This document shows, piece by piece, positions 45,735-52,912 of a DNA stretch of 64,000 nt. Source of the DNA: Erythrobacter sp. SG61-1L. Its GTDB lineage: Bacteria; Pseudomonadota; Alphaproteobacteria; Sphingomonadales; Sphingomonadaceae. Within the stretch, counting starts at the first letter, position 1. The number at the start of each line of letters is the position of its first letter. The stretch spans positions 2,043,643-2,107,642 of the forward strand of contig NZ_JXQC01000003.1 in assembly GCF_001305965.1 (NCBI RefSeq), read 5' to 3'. The position numbers were made by a program, and so were the translations under genes. The notes below the pieces were generated by a model. The model ran no database searches. It worked only from the letters and a program-made list of their open reading frames with translations, and was not told the origin of the DNA.

Positions 45735-46552
45735 GGGACTGTCAACTTAACTTCCATCGGCCGTGTTGATGCGCGAGCCCGATTTTTCATGCGGTTGCAG
45801 TGGACGCCGCATCCCACTCGGCGAAGGCGGCAGCCCGGAAGGTTCGCATTGTCTTTCGCGAGATGAGATGGCGCTGGATGGCGAAGATGTTGTAGATTGC
45901 CGAGTGGGTTGAAACGAAGCGCTGGGCCTGACCTTGGGACTTGAAGCGCTGCATCTTTCGTTCCCGTCGCCGAACGGGCAGGTGACTGTTCTCGGCCCGA
46001 TTGTTCTCCTGCAATCGACCTCGGAAGTGTCGATCGAGACAGCCGAGTTCACGCATGGCGGCGCGATATGATCGCAACCCGTCGGTCACGATCTTCTCGG
46101 GTTTGAAGCCCTGCTTCTTTAGCAGTTTTCTCAGCAATTTCAGCGCTGCGACTTTGTTCCGGCGCTTTTGAACGAGAACGTCGAGGACCTCGCCCTCCTT
46201 ATCAACGGCCCGCCACATGAACATGCGTTTACCGCCGATCCGCACGACCATCTCATTGAGATGCCACACGCAGTCCGCCCGTCCTCGGCATCTGCGAATG
46301 TTCGCTGCGATTGCCGGCCCGAACTTGTTGGCCCAGCAGCGCACGGTCTCATAGGTAACGTCGATCCCACGCTCGGCGAGAAGGTCTTCGACGTCGCGCA
46401 AGCTCATGGTGAACCGGAAATAGAGCCACACGGCGTGGCAGATAATCTCGGGCGGAAAGCGATGACGCTTGAAAGAGAGGGGCTTCATAGCCCTCTGTTT
46501 AGACTGGAAAATCCGCGAAGTGGAGACGAGTTGCCGTTAGACTGACAGCACC
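45735..46552 (-). mobile_element. IS6-family insertion sequence, copy A
   Basis: 818-base element. Left end GGGACTGTCAAC and right end (read inward) GGTGCTGTCAGTC match at 8 of the first 10 bases. It holds one transposase. The outer 8-base flanks (GCATCGTG and CCTCCGTG) are not a duplication, although 5 of 8 positions agree, suggesting that a deletion or rearrangement followed insertion. Confidence 0.85.
45787..46488 (-). CDS. IS6-family transposase (copy A), first catalytic Asp replaced by Asn
   Basis: 233-residue DDE transposase of the IS6/IS26 group. The N-terminal HTH region includes MSLRDVEDLLAERGIDVTYETVR. The second catalytic Asp is in KIVTDGLRSYRAAM and the Glu in NNRAENSHLPVRRRER. 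The first catalytic Asp normally lies in a WHLDEM-type segment; here it reads WHLNEM (codon AAT), so the enzyme is probably inactive. It is clearly less similar to the other two IS6 transposases in this window than those are to each other. Confidence 0.9.
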   Translation of the reverse strand: MKPLSFKRHRFPPEIICHAVWLYFRFTMSLRDVEDLLAERGIDVTYETVRCWANKFGPAIAANIRRCRGRADCVWHLNEMVVRIGGKRMFMWRAVDKEGEVLDVLVQKRRNKVAALKLLRKLLKKQGFKPEKIVTDGLRSYRAAMRELGCLDRHFRGRLQENNRAENSHLPVRRRERKMQRFKSQGQAQRFVSTHSAIYNIFAIQRHLISRKTMRTFRAAAFAEWDAASTATA

Positions 46553-46701
46553 CCTCCGTGAGCTTCTCGCTAACGCCGCAAAGATCTTTCACCGCATTCT
46601 GAACCATGCATCCTTCGTTGCTCAGAAGGATGGGGTATCAGCGTTCTGACCTCAATCCATTTATGAGTTCATGGCCTAACAGAGACCAAGACTTGGTACC
46701 A

Positions 46702-47121
46702 TTATCTTGCTTCCGTTAATTGAGCCTCCATCTCGGCAAACAGCACTCTTATACGTTCAGCACTAAGTCCATATTTTTCGGCTACATGGAGCAGCGCCAG
46801 AAGCGTTGCCTTACGATATATCTTGGTAGCTTTGTCGAGCGACGCATCCACGAACTGAATGGTGTCGACCTCAATTGCCAATGGTAATTCACCATCTTTC
46901 TGATCGATTTTTTGATAGTGCGGCGTGATCTCGTTTACCAAACCTTGCCGTATAATTAACCCAATCCACTTGAACGGTGCGCCCTCCAGATAGGACGATT
47001 GGATAATTTCGCGCTCAAGATCATCCCGAGCTTTTCCTAATGCCAACGCGGTTAGCCGTGCAGGTAGCTTCACCTGGGTTAAGGCTACACCTCCCAATAC
47101 GAGTTTACGATTGTGGGCCAT
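46702..47121 (-). CDS. Imm39-like immunity protein (orphan)
   Basis: 139-residue protein starting MAHNRKLVLGGVALTQVKLP, with SYLEGAPFKWIGLIIRQGL and LPLAIEVDTIQFVDA in the middle and KATLLALLHVAEKYGL near the end. This pattern agrees with my memory of the Imm39 family, immunity proteins of polymorphic toxin systems. By eye it is more AT-rich than its surroundings, consistent with transfer. It sits alone between two IS6 copies, with no toxin or secretion gene adjacent, so any cognate toxin has been lost or the gene was carried in alone. The family call rests on memory. Confidence 0.55.
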   Translation of the reverse strand: MAHNRKLVLGGVALTQVKLPARLTALALGKARDDLEREIIQSSYLEGAPFKWIGLIIRQGLVNEITPHYQKIDQKDGELPLAIEVDTIQFVDASLDKATKIYRKATLLALLHVAEKYGLSAERIRVLFAEMEAQLTEAR

Positions 47122-47143
47122 ATTTAATCTCTATCTATCCAAG

Positions 47144-47968
47144 GGGTGCTGTCAGTCGGATGGCAACTTGTCTCCGAACGGCGCAGCTACGGCGAGACCA
47201 TCGTTACGTCAGGCCAAAAGCGACTGCCACTCGGCCAGGGCGGCCGAGCGACGGATCTTGTAGGTTTGACGATCGACGAGGTGGCGTTCCGAGTTGAAAT
47301 GGTTGTGCAATGAGGCTTGGACCGAAGCGAATTTCTGTAGCGATTTCATTCGTCGAAACCTCAGCATTGCCCGCTCTCGTCTTCGGAACGGCAAATGTGA
47401 ATTCTCAGCCCGATTGTTCAACCACCTCCCAATCTCGCGACGATCGAGATTGCCCAGGTCGCGCATCGCAGCAGGGTAGGATCGAAGCCCGTCAGTCACA
47501 ATCTTCTTGGGCTTGCCGTGGCGCTTCAGCGCCTTCTTCATGAACGCCGAAGCCGCGGATTTGTCCCGTTTCTTCGTCACAAAGGATTCCAGGACCTCAC
47601 CTTCATGATCAACGGCGCGCCAGAGGTAAACCATCTCGCCATTCAACTTGACGTACATTTCATCAAGATGCCACCGCCAGTGCCGGAAGCCACGCATGTG
47701 GCTCACGCGCTGCCTGCGGATCTCGGCAGCGAACATCGGCCCGAACCGGTTCCACCAAAGCCGCACCGTCTCATGACAAAGATCATATCCATGCGAGAAG
47801 AGCAGATCCTCGACGTTCCGCAATGACAGCGGATATCGCTCGTAGAGCATCACCACCATCCGGATGATCTCGGGCGATGAATGAAAATATCTGAACGGAT
47901 TGGCGGCTTTGCTCATCTGCCGCGGCTAGCACTCAGTCGCCGCTCGAGCCATCCCTTTGACAGCACCC
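47144..47968 (-). mobile_element. IS6-family insertion sequence, copy B
   Basis: 825-base element with ends GGGTGCTGTCAGTC (from 47144) and, reading inward from 47968, GGGTGCTGTCAAAG, one transposase on the minus strand. Eight-base flanks TATCCAAG and AATTGCGC are not a duplication. Confidence 0.87.
47209..47916 (-). CDS. IS6-family transposase (copy B)
   Basis: 235-residue DDE transposase. HTH region LSLRNVEDLLFSHGYDLCHETVR; catalytic Asp in WHLDEMYVKLNG, second Asp in KIVTDGLRSYPAAM and Glu in NNRAENSHLPFRRRERAM, so the triad looks intact. It is a close relative of copy C at 57151-57867. It lies between the Imm39-like gene and the PrlF/YhaV pair. Confidence 0.95.
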   Translation of the reverse strand: MSKAANPFRYFHSSPEIIRMVVMLYERYPLSLRNVEDLLFSHGYDLCHETVRLWWNRFGPMFAAEIRRQRVSHMRGFRHWRWHLDEMYVKLNGEMVYLWRAVDHEGEVLESFVTKKRDKSAASAFMKKALKRHGKPKKIVTDGLRSYPAAMRDLGNLDRREIGRWLNNRAENSHLPFRRRERAMLRFRRMKSLQKFASVQASLHNHFNSERHLVDRQTYKIRRSAALAEWQSLLA

Positions 47969-48198
47969 AATTGCGCCGTTCATGCGCCACATGGCGCAGG
48001 GTCAAGAATGTGATGAAAGATCAGTGGCGGGCTATGCGAGACCCGGATGAGAACTATGTCTACTCCATAGCCCTCTATAGCCCTCCTAAATAGGGCTGTC
48101 TGCTTCCCCCTTAAGATCGGATGTTCAAATGCCGATGGCCACTTGCCAAAAACAGACATCGCGTGAGCCTATCCCGATAGCCGTCAGGCATACCTCTC

Positions 48199-48227
48199 TT
48201 GACAAAGTAAGGAAATTTCCTTACATA
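48199..48227 (+). promoter_or_regulatory. prlF-yhaV promoter with an 18-base perfect palindrome
   Basis: TTGACA (48199-48204) is followed after 17 bases by TACATA (48222-48227). Between and overlapping them lies GTAAGGAAATTTCCTTAC (48207-48224), which equals its own reverse complement. Toxin-antitoxin operons are normally autorepressed, so this is the likely PrlF or PrlF-YhaV operator; binding would occlude both hexamers. The rest of 47969-48254 holds a near-palindrome TGCGCCACATGGCGCA (47983-47998) and no gene. Confidence 0.65.
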
Positions 48228-48254
48228 TGCCGAGGATCAGAATTGGAGTCAATC

Positions 48255-48587
48255 ATGGGCGCGCTGCTGAAAGAAGAAAGCACGATCACCGCCAAGGGCC
48301 AGACGACCGTTCCCAAGAGCGTCCGGCAGGCTTTGGGCGTGGACTACGGCGGGCGCATCGCCTTCTTTGTGGACGATCAGCGCCGGGTCTATGTCGAGAA
48401 GGCGACGGAAGAGGCAAGCGATCCGGTCGTGGAGCGCTTCCTCGAATTTCTGGCGCAGGACATGAGCAGGAACCCCGGCACATCCGTCGCTGCGCTGCCC
48501 GCCAGCCTGCGCGATCGTGCGGCCGCGCTTGTCGGGAACATGGACGTTGACCTCGATGCTGAGATTGACGGGGATGTCGCGCTCTAG
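48255..48587 (+). CDS. prlF: PrlF-type antitoxin
   Basis: 110 residues from the ATG at 48255 with GGAG ahead; a longer open frame begins upstream of the promoter and is rejected. The N-terminal AbrB/MazE-like swapped-hairpin DNA-binding domain is seen in ESTITAKGQTTVPKSVRQAL and GGRIAFFVDDQRRVYVEKA. The C-terminal part is a helical region that should bind and neutralise the toxin YhaV encoded 2 bases downstream. Confidence 0.9.
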   Translation: MGALLKEESTITAKGQTTVPKSVRQALGVDYGGRIAFFVDDQRRVYVEKATEEASDPVVERFLEFLAQDMSRNPGTSVAALPASLRDRAAALVGNMDVDLDAEIDGDVAL

Positions 48588-48589
48588 CC

Positions 48590-49081
48590 ATGATGACGAT
48601 CAATGGCTGGACCATTCTCGCGCATCCCCTTTTTCTCGATCAGTTGGAAAAGCTGACTGACGCCGTTGAGGCGTTGAAGGCCAAGAAGCCCGACGAATAC
48701 CAGAGGAACGCGAGCACGAAGCTCTTGGCCGCGTTGCACAAGCTGGTGTTCCAGACAATCCCCGCCGACCCGACCGCAACCATCTATCGGCAAGGCTCGA
48801 CGCTCGGCGAGGCGCACAAGCACTGGTTCCGGGCGAAGTTCGGCAATGGCCGCTTCCGTCTGTTCTTCCGCTATGACTCGACCGCGAAAGTCATCATCTT
48901 CGCCTGGGTGAATGATGAAACGACTTTGCGGACCTATGGCGCCAAGTCCGACGCCTACAAGGTTTTCAAAGGGATGCTGGAGGACGGCAATCCGCCTGAC
49001 GATTGGGCCGCGCTTTGTAAGGCGGCGTCCGATCAGGCCGCAGTTGACCGGCTGGAAAAAGCCTCTCCCTCGAATCCGTGA
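48590..49081 (+). CDS. yhaV: YhaV-family ribonuclease toxin
   Basis: 163-residue toxin of the RelE superfamily, described in E. coli as a translation-dependent RNase. Typical segments are INGWTILAHPLFLDQLEKL, YRQGSTLGEAHKHWFRAKF, FRLFFRYDS and KVIIFAWVNDETTLRTYG, which contain the conserved Arg/His-rich active-site strand pair. The gene begins 2 bases after the prlF stop. Both genes look intact, so the pair may be functional and could stabilise the IS-bounded island. Confidence 0.92.
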   Translation: MMTINGWTILAHPLFLDQLEKLTDAVEALKAKKPDEYQRNASTKLLAALHKLVFQTIPADPTATIYRQGSTLGEAHKHWFRAKFGNGRFRLFFRYDSTAKVIIFAWVNDETTLRTYGAKSDAYKVFKGMLEDGNPPDDWAALCKAASDQAAVDRLEKASPSNP

Positions 49082-49195
49082 CGAATGCTGTTGAACGTTA
49101 CAGGATAGGGCGTTGCCCTCCGGGCCGGGCTTTCGGCTGCGTCGGAAGCGCGCCAAGGCGCGATTCTGCCATTCGGCTTCGCGGCAGCAGCAGGA

Positions 49196-49462
49196 TCATA
49201 TCCTACATGGCAAGCCGGTCTCGTCCTCATAGAGAAAATCCTGGCTGCGGGCGGCAGATACACCCGCCGTCGCCTTCGCTGCACCGGATGTTCGAAGCGC
49301 TTCGAGAAGAACCCGACGATCTTTGACGGATGGAACAGTCTGAACCGGCGCAAGCCGCACGGCGGCATGACCATGGCGGGTCAGCACCACGTCCTCGCCA
49401 GCTTCGGCACGGCGCACCAGTTCTGCCAGTTGGGCTCTTGCTTTCGTAATAGATACCCTCAT
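49196..49462 (-). CDS. Phd/YefM-type antitoxin without adjacent toxin
   Basis: 88 residues from the ATG at 49462, with GAAAGGAAGCTCC ahead; 15 upstream codons are open but lack an RBS. Phd/YefM fold: MRVSITKARAQLAELVRRAE, EDVVLTRHGHAAVRLAPV; the C-terminal toxin-binding tail includes RSQDFLYEDETGLP, which is the usual ending before a PIN-domain VapC. The bases that follow on the minus strand encode only a short arginine-rich frame and then reach the yhaV region, so the toxin is absent. Confidence 0.8.
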   Translation of the reverse strand: MRVSITKARAQLAELVRRAEAGEDVVLTRHGHAAVRLAPVQTVPSVKDRRVLLEALRTSGAAKATAGVSAARSQDFLYEDETGLPCRI

Positions 49463-49519
49463 GGAGCTTCCTTTCGGATGATCCAATAGACCATCTTCAT
49501 GCGGCACGCAGCGTCCGTA

Positions 49520-49726
49520 TCAATCGCGAATGTGTCGCCGCTTCGCTTCGGCAAGGATACCTGCATCCATCCGCGCGATCGACTTCGGCTTTCCCCTGTA
49601 GGGCAGCGCACCGAAGACATCTTCCGGCCGCGTTGCCGCAAAGGTCGGCGCGAATTTCTCCACGGCGTCGTCTGCCGCATCACCGACCGTCAATATCACG
49701 CCGGGCCTCTGTTCTGATTTGCTCAT
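49520..49726 (-). CDS. Small antitoxin-like protein
   Basis: 68 residues with AAGGA ahead of the ATG. MSKSEQRPGVILTVGDAADD is followed by RPEDVFGALPYRGKPKSIARMDAG and AEAKRRHIRD. The Arg/Lys-rich C-terminal helix resembles tails of MazE/VapB-type antitoxins, but no domain can be named with confidence. It is the upstream neighbour (57 bases) of the Phd/YefM gene on the same strand, presumably in one transcript. Confidence 0.5.
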   Translation of the reverse strand: MSKSEQRPGVILTVGDAADDAVEKFAPTFAATRPEDVFGALPYRGKPKSIARMDAGILAEAKRRHIRD

Positions 49727-49973
49727 CAGCTATCCTTCGCGATCCGAGCCGAGCATAGATAGCCCAACGCGGGCGATGCTCAAAGGCTGCTGCGGGAGAG
49801 CCGGTGAGCATCGGCTAAAGTCCATGCATCCGCCGGGAGAAAGCGGGTTCGGTACATACTTGCCTTCGGGCAGGGACCGGCAGCTTGCGAAAACCCGTCA
49901 ATAACACGGTAAATCAGTATATTAGTCGAATCCTGGTATTTCCATTGCCGGCTGCTCCGGCGATACGCTGCGG

Positions 49974-50207
49974 ATGTCAAAACCTCCGCGTAAGTCCCGA
50001 TCCACCCCATCCACAACCCCCAACCCCGCAGTCGCCGGTTCCAGGCGCCGTCCGAAGCACGACGTGTCCACCTGGATCGTCACGGACAACTGGCCTGATG
50101 AGGTGCCGATCACCGAAGCAGAGATCGAGGTGTTCGAGCGCTACTTCGGCGATGTCTTCGATGAGATGTTCGGTCCCATCGATCCGATCGCCCGGCCAAA
50201 GCCATGA
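49974..50207 (+). CDS. Small conserved-looking protein overlapping a serine recombinase gene
   Basis: 77 residues: a basic, Ser/Pro-rich N-terminus (MSKPPRKSRSTPSTTP) and an acidic C-terminal half (PITEAEIEVFERYFGDVFDE). The stop overlaps the recombinase start as ATGA, so the two are almost certainly cotranslated. Similar short proteins precede large serine recombinases in sphingomonad plasmids and islands as I recall, perhaps as an accessory or directionality factor; that role is not shown. Confidence 0.5.
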   Translation: MSKPPRKSRSTPSTTPNPAVAGSRRRPKHDVSTWIVTDNWPDEVPITEAEIEVFERYFGDVFDEMFGPIDPIARPKP

Positions 50208-51751
50208 CCGCCGCAGGCACCGGTGCGGTGATGCGGGTCGCGCTTTACTTGCGCGTCTCCACGACGCGTCAGGCACAACATGACGTCTCCATCCCCGATC
50301 AGCGTCAGCAAGGCGAAGCCTGGTGCGCCGCGCATGGGTATGAGCTTGTCGATACCTTCGTCGACGCCGGCGTTTCCGCCACCAGCGATCGCCGACCCGA
50401 GTTCCAGCGCCTCATCGAGGCAGCCAGCGGACGGCCTGCGCCGTTCGACATCATCCTCGTCCATTCCTTCAGTCGCTTCTTCCGCGACCATCTCGAGCTG
50501 GAGTTCCATATCCGCAGGCTGGCCCGAAATGGCGTGAAGCTGGTATCGATCACCCAGGCTGTGGGCGACGATCCAATGCATGTCATGATGCGCCGGGTGA
50601 TGACCCTGTTCGACGAGTATCAATCGCGGGAGAACGGCAAGCATACGCTACGGGCCATGAAGGAGAACGCCCGTCAAGGCTTCTGGAACGGAGCGCTGCC
50701 GCCAATCGGCTACCGCATCGTCGAAGCCGAAAAGCGCGGCGCCAAGGTCAAGAAGACATTGGCCATCGACCCCATGCATGCCGACACGGTGCGCTTGATC
50801 TATCGGCTGGCACTTTCGGGCGATGGAACCACCGGGCCGATGGGCGTCAAGGCGATCGTCGGCTATCTCAACGACCGGCGGATATTCACCCGCGACGGAG
50901 GACGCTGGGGCGTCGGCCCGATCCACGCGATACTGACCCGAACGACCTATGTGGGCCAGCACCGGTTCAACAGACGCGGCAAGGACAACACGCGCAAAGC
51001 GGATGATGAGGTCATCACCGTCGCCGTGCCGCCGCTGATCGACCAGGCGACGTTCGATGCCGTTCAGGCACTGTTGCGCGACCGCAACTCGAAGACACTC
51101 GTGCCGCATCTCATCAGCAGCCCGAATATGCTGACCGGCCTGCTGCACTGCGCGCAATGCGGCGGCCTCATGACAATGCGCACCGGCAAGGCGGGGCGTT
51201 ATCGCTATTATGCCTGCCAGAAGACGGCGCGCACGGACACCGCCCGATGCACCGGCATCGCGATCCCGATCGATGCGCTCGACACGCTGGTCGCGAGGCA
51301 CATGATGGGACGGATGCTGGATCGGAGGCGCGTCGAGGGCATTCTGACGATGATCTTCGAACGCCGACAGGCGCTGATGGCGCGGGACGGAGCTGACCGA
51401 CTCGACGAACTGAACCGACGTGCCGAGGAAGCGAAGCTTCGCCTACAACGGTTGCACAAAGCGATTGAAATCGGCGCGCTCGACCTCGAAGACGCATCGT
51501 TGCAAGAGCGCTTGGTCTATCTTCGGGCATTACGAGCTCGAGCGGCGGAGGAAATCGCGAGCATTCAGGCCGAACTCTACCGAGCGGGCGCTGTGACGAT
51601 CTCAGCATCGATGCTGAGCGCGGTCATCAAGAAGGCAGGCCAGCGCCTGCTGGAGCGAGGAGACGGCTTTCGCCGCGGATATGCATCTGCCTTCTCCGCA
51701 AGGATCGTTGCCGAGGCAGGCAAGGTCCGGATTACGTGCACGCAGTCATGA
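50204..51751 (+). CDS. Large serine recombinase
   Basis: 515-residue site-specific recombinase. The N-terminal resolvase domain has the nucleophile Ser in YLRVSTTRQ (about residue 19) and further conserved segments VDAGVSATSDRRPEFQRL and VHSFSRFFRD. A recombinase domain follows (GFWNGALPPIGYRIVEAE), then a zinc-ribbon (LLHCAQCGGLMTM ... YYACQK) and a C-terminal coiled coil. This is the architecture of large serine integrases or transposon recombinases that move islands and phages. An attachment site is not recognisable; the gene is the obvious mobility enzyme of the island. Confidence 0.93.
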   Translation: MTAAGTGAVMRVALYLRVSTTRQAQHDVSIPDQRQQGEAWCAAHGYELVDTFVDAGVSATSDRRPEFQRLIEAASGRPAPFDIILVHSFSRFFRDHLELEFHIRRLARNGVKLVSITQAVGDDPMHVMMRRVMTLFDEYQSRENGKHTLRAMKENARQGFWNGALPPIGYRIVEAEKRGAKVKKTLAIDPMHADTVRLIYRLALSGDGTTGPMGVKAIVGYLNDRRIFTRDGGRWGVGPIHAILTRTTYVGQHRFNRRGKDNTRKADDEVITVAVPPLIDQATFDAVQALLRDRNSKTLVPHLISSPNMLTGLLHCAQCGGLMTMRTGKAGRYRYYACQKTARTDTARCTGIAIPIDALDTLVARHMMGRMLDRRRVEGILTMIFERRQALMARDGADRLDELNRRAEEAKLRLQRLHKAIEIGALDLEDASLQERLVYLRALRARAAEEIASIQAELYRAGAVTISASMLSAVIKKAGQRLLERGDGFRRGYASAFSARIVAEAGKVRITCTQS

Positions 51752-51909
51752 CGGTCTCGCGCTTCATCGCAGCAACGGAGGTTCTACGCTGAAATCCAGT
51801 TTCCGGCTGGCAGTGCCATCTGAAAAAAGAGGCCCGCTTGAACGATCAGAGGGTCCGCAATGTCGGACGAGTACGAACCCGCTGGCGCGGGATTGGTGCG
51901 GGACCTGAT

Positions 51910-51932
51910 GTTGTAAGAGCCGGGCTTACAAC
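51910..51932. repeat. 8-base inverted repeat ahead of the tyrosine-recombinase/IS91 pair
   Basis: GTTGTAAG, a 7-base loop, CTTACAAC. It lies 78 bases before the tyrosine recombinase start and could be the hairpin of one IS91-type element end. Otherwise 51752-51999 contains no gene. Confidence 0.5.
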
Positions 51933-51999
51933 GCGCTTCGGTTGAGACTCGTGATGGAGAGGCAGACGCTTTCGGCTCCTTCAACCGAGGAGTCGATCG

Positions 52000-52908
52000 A
52001 TGACCTGCACTACCATACCCACCCCTTCAACGCCGCTGCGTGACCGGATGATCGAGGACATGAAGCTGCATCGCCTGTGCCGGACGACGCAGCGTAACTA
52101 TCTGCGCGATGTCTCGCGGTTTGCGACCTGGCTGGGCCGGCCACCGGATACGGCAAGCGATGAGGATTTGCGCCGCTACCAGATCGAGCAGTCGGAGATG
52201 GGGTTCGGCGCCCCGGCCATGAACACCGCGGTATCGGCGCTGCGGTTCTTCTACATCCGAACGCTTGATCGTCCTGACCTGACCCGCAAGCTCCACCGGG
52301 TGAAGCATCCTCGCGGGTTGCCGACCGTTCTCAGCCGGGACGAAGTGAGCAGGATGCTGAATGCCACGACGAGCATCAAGCACCAGGCGATCCTGTCCGT
52401 CGCGTATGGAGCCGGCCTGCGTGCAGGAGAAGTGTCCCGCCTCAGGGTCCGGGATATCGACAGCGAACGCATGTTACTCCGCGTCGAGTGCGGCAAAGGT
52501 GGCCGGCATCGCAATGCCATGCTCGCCCATGACTTGCTCGTGCTTCTGCGGGAATGGTGGAAGATCGGGCGCAAGGAGGGCGTCATGCATCCCGACGGGT
52601 GGCTGTTCCCCGGCCAGCATTACCTCAAACCCATCAGCACCCGGCAGGTGCACCGCATTGCTGCCGAAGCTGCCCATGCTGCTGGGATCACCAAGCGGGT
52701 TGGCCCGCATACATTGCGCCACAGCTTCGCCACCCACCTGCTCGAAGACGGTGTTGATGTTCGCATCATCCAGGTGCTGCTGGGGCATTCGCAGCTGCAG
52801 ACCACGACCCTGTACACCCGGGTGGCAACGCGCACGGTGAAGGCCGTGGTCAGTCCGCTCGACCGCCTGGGCATGTTCCCGGACTCGCCAGAGACGCCGC
52901 CCGGCTGA
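52000..52908 (+). CDS. Tyrosine recombinase (XerC/D-like) of an IS91-type module
   Basis: 302 residues with GAGGAG ahead of the ATG. N-terminal SAM-like domain (IEDMKLHRLCRTTQRNYL) and C-terminal catalytic domain with Arg I in GAGLRAGEVSRL, HxxR in GPHTLRHSFATHL and the nucleophile Tyr in LGHSQLQTTTLYTRV. It lies 4 bases before an IS91-type transposase; several IS91-family members carry a tyrosine-recombinase gene next to the HUH transposase, so the pair is taken as one element. Confidence 0.92.
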   Translation: MTCTTIPTPSTPLRDRMIEDMKLHRLCRTTQRNYLRDVSRFATWLGRPPDTASDEDLRRYQIEQSEMGFGAPAMNTAVSALRFFYIRTLDRPDLTRKLHRVKHPRGLPTVLSRDEVSRMLNATTSIKHQAILSVAYGAGLRAGEVSRLRVRDIDSERMLLRVECGKGGRHRNAMLAHDLLVLLREWWKIGRKEGVMHPDGWLFPGQHYLKPISTRQVHRIAAEAAHAAGITKRVGPHTLRHSFATHLLEDGVDVRIIQVLLGHSQLQTTTLYTRVATRTVKAVVSPLDRLGMFPDSPETPPG

Positions 52909-52912
52909 GCCG

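Noticed and set aside
46554-46649. Short plus-strand frame just outside IS6 copy A (LRELLANAAKIFHRILNHAS...) ending in a stop
   Set aside because: It could be the C-terminal remnant of a gene cut by the IS, but 31 residues are too few to identify and it lacks a start; kept only as a note.
45735-47968. Composite transposon formed by IS6 copies A and B
   Set aside because: The two share orientation and enclose a gene, but they are only distant relatives, the outer flanks do not match and copy A has a probably dead transposase.
49100-49195. Possible toxin gene following the Phd/YefM antitoxin
   Set aside because: The only frame after the antitoxin stop encodes about 33 Arg/Pro-rich residues and no PIN or RelE motif.
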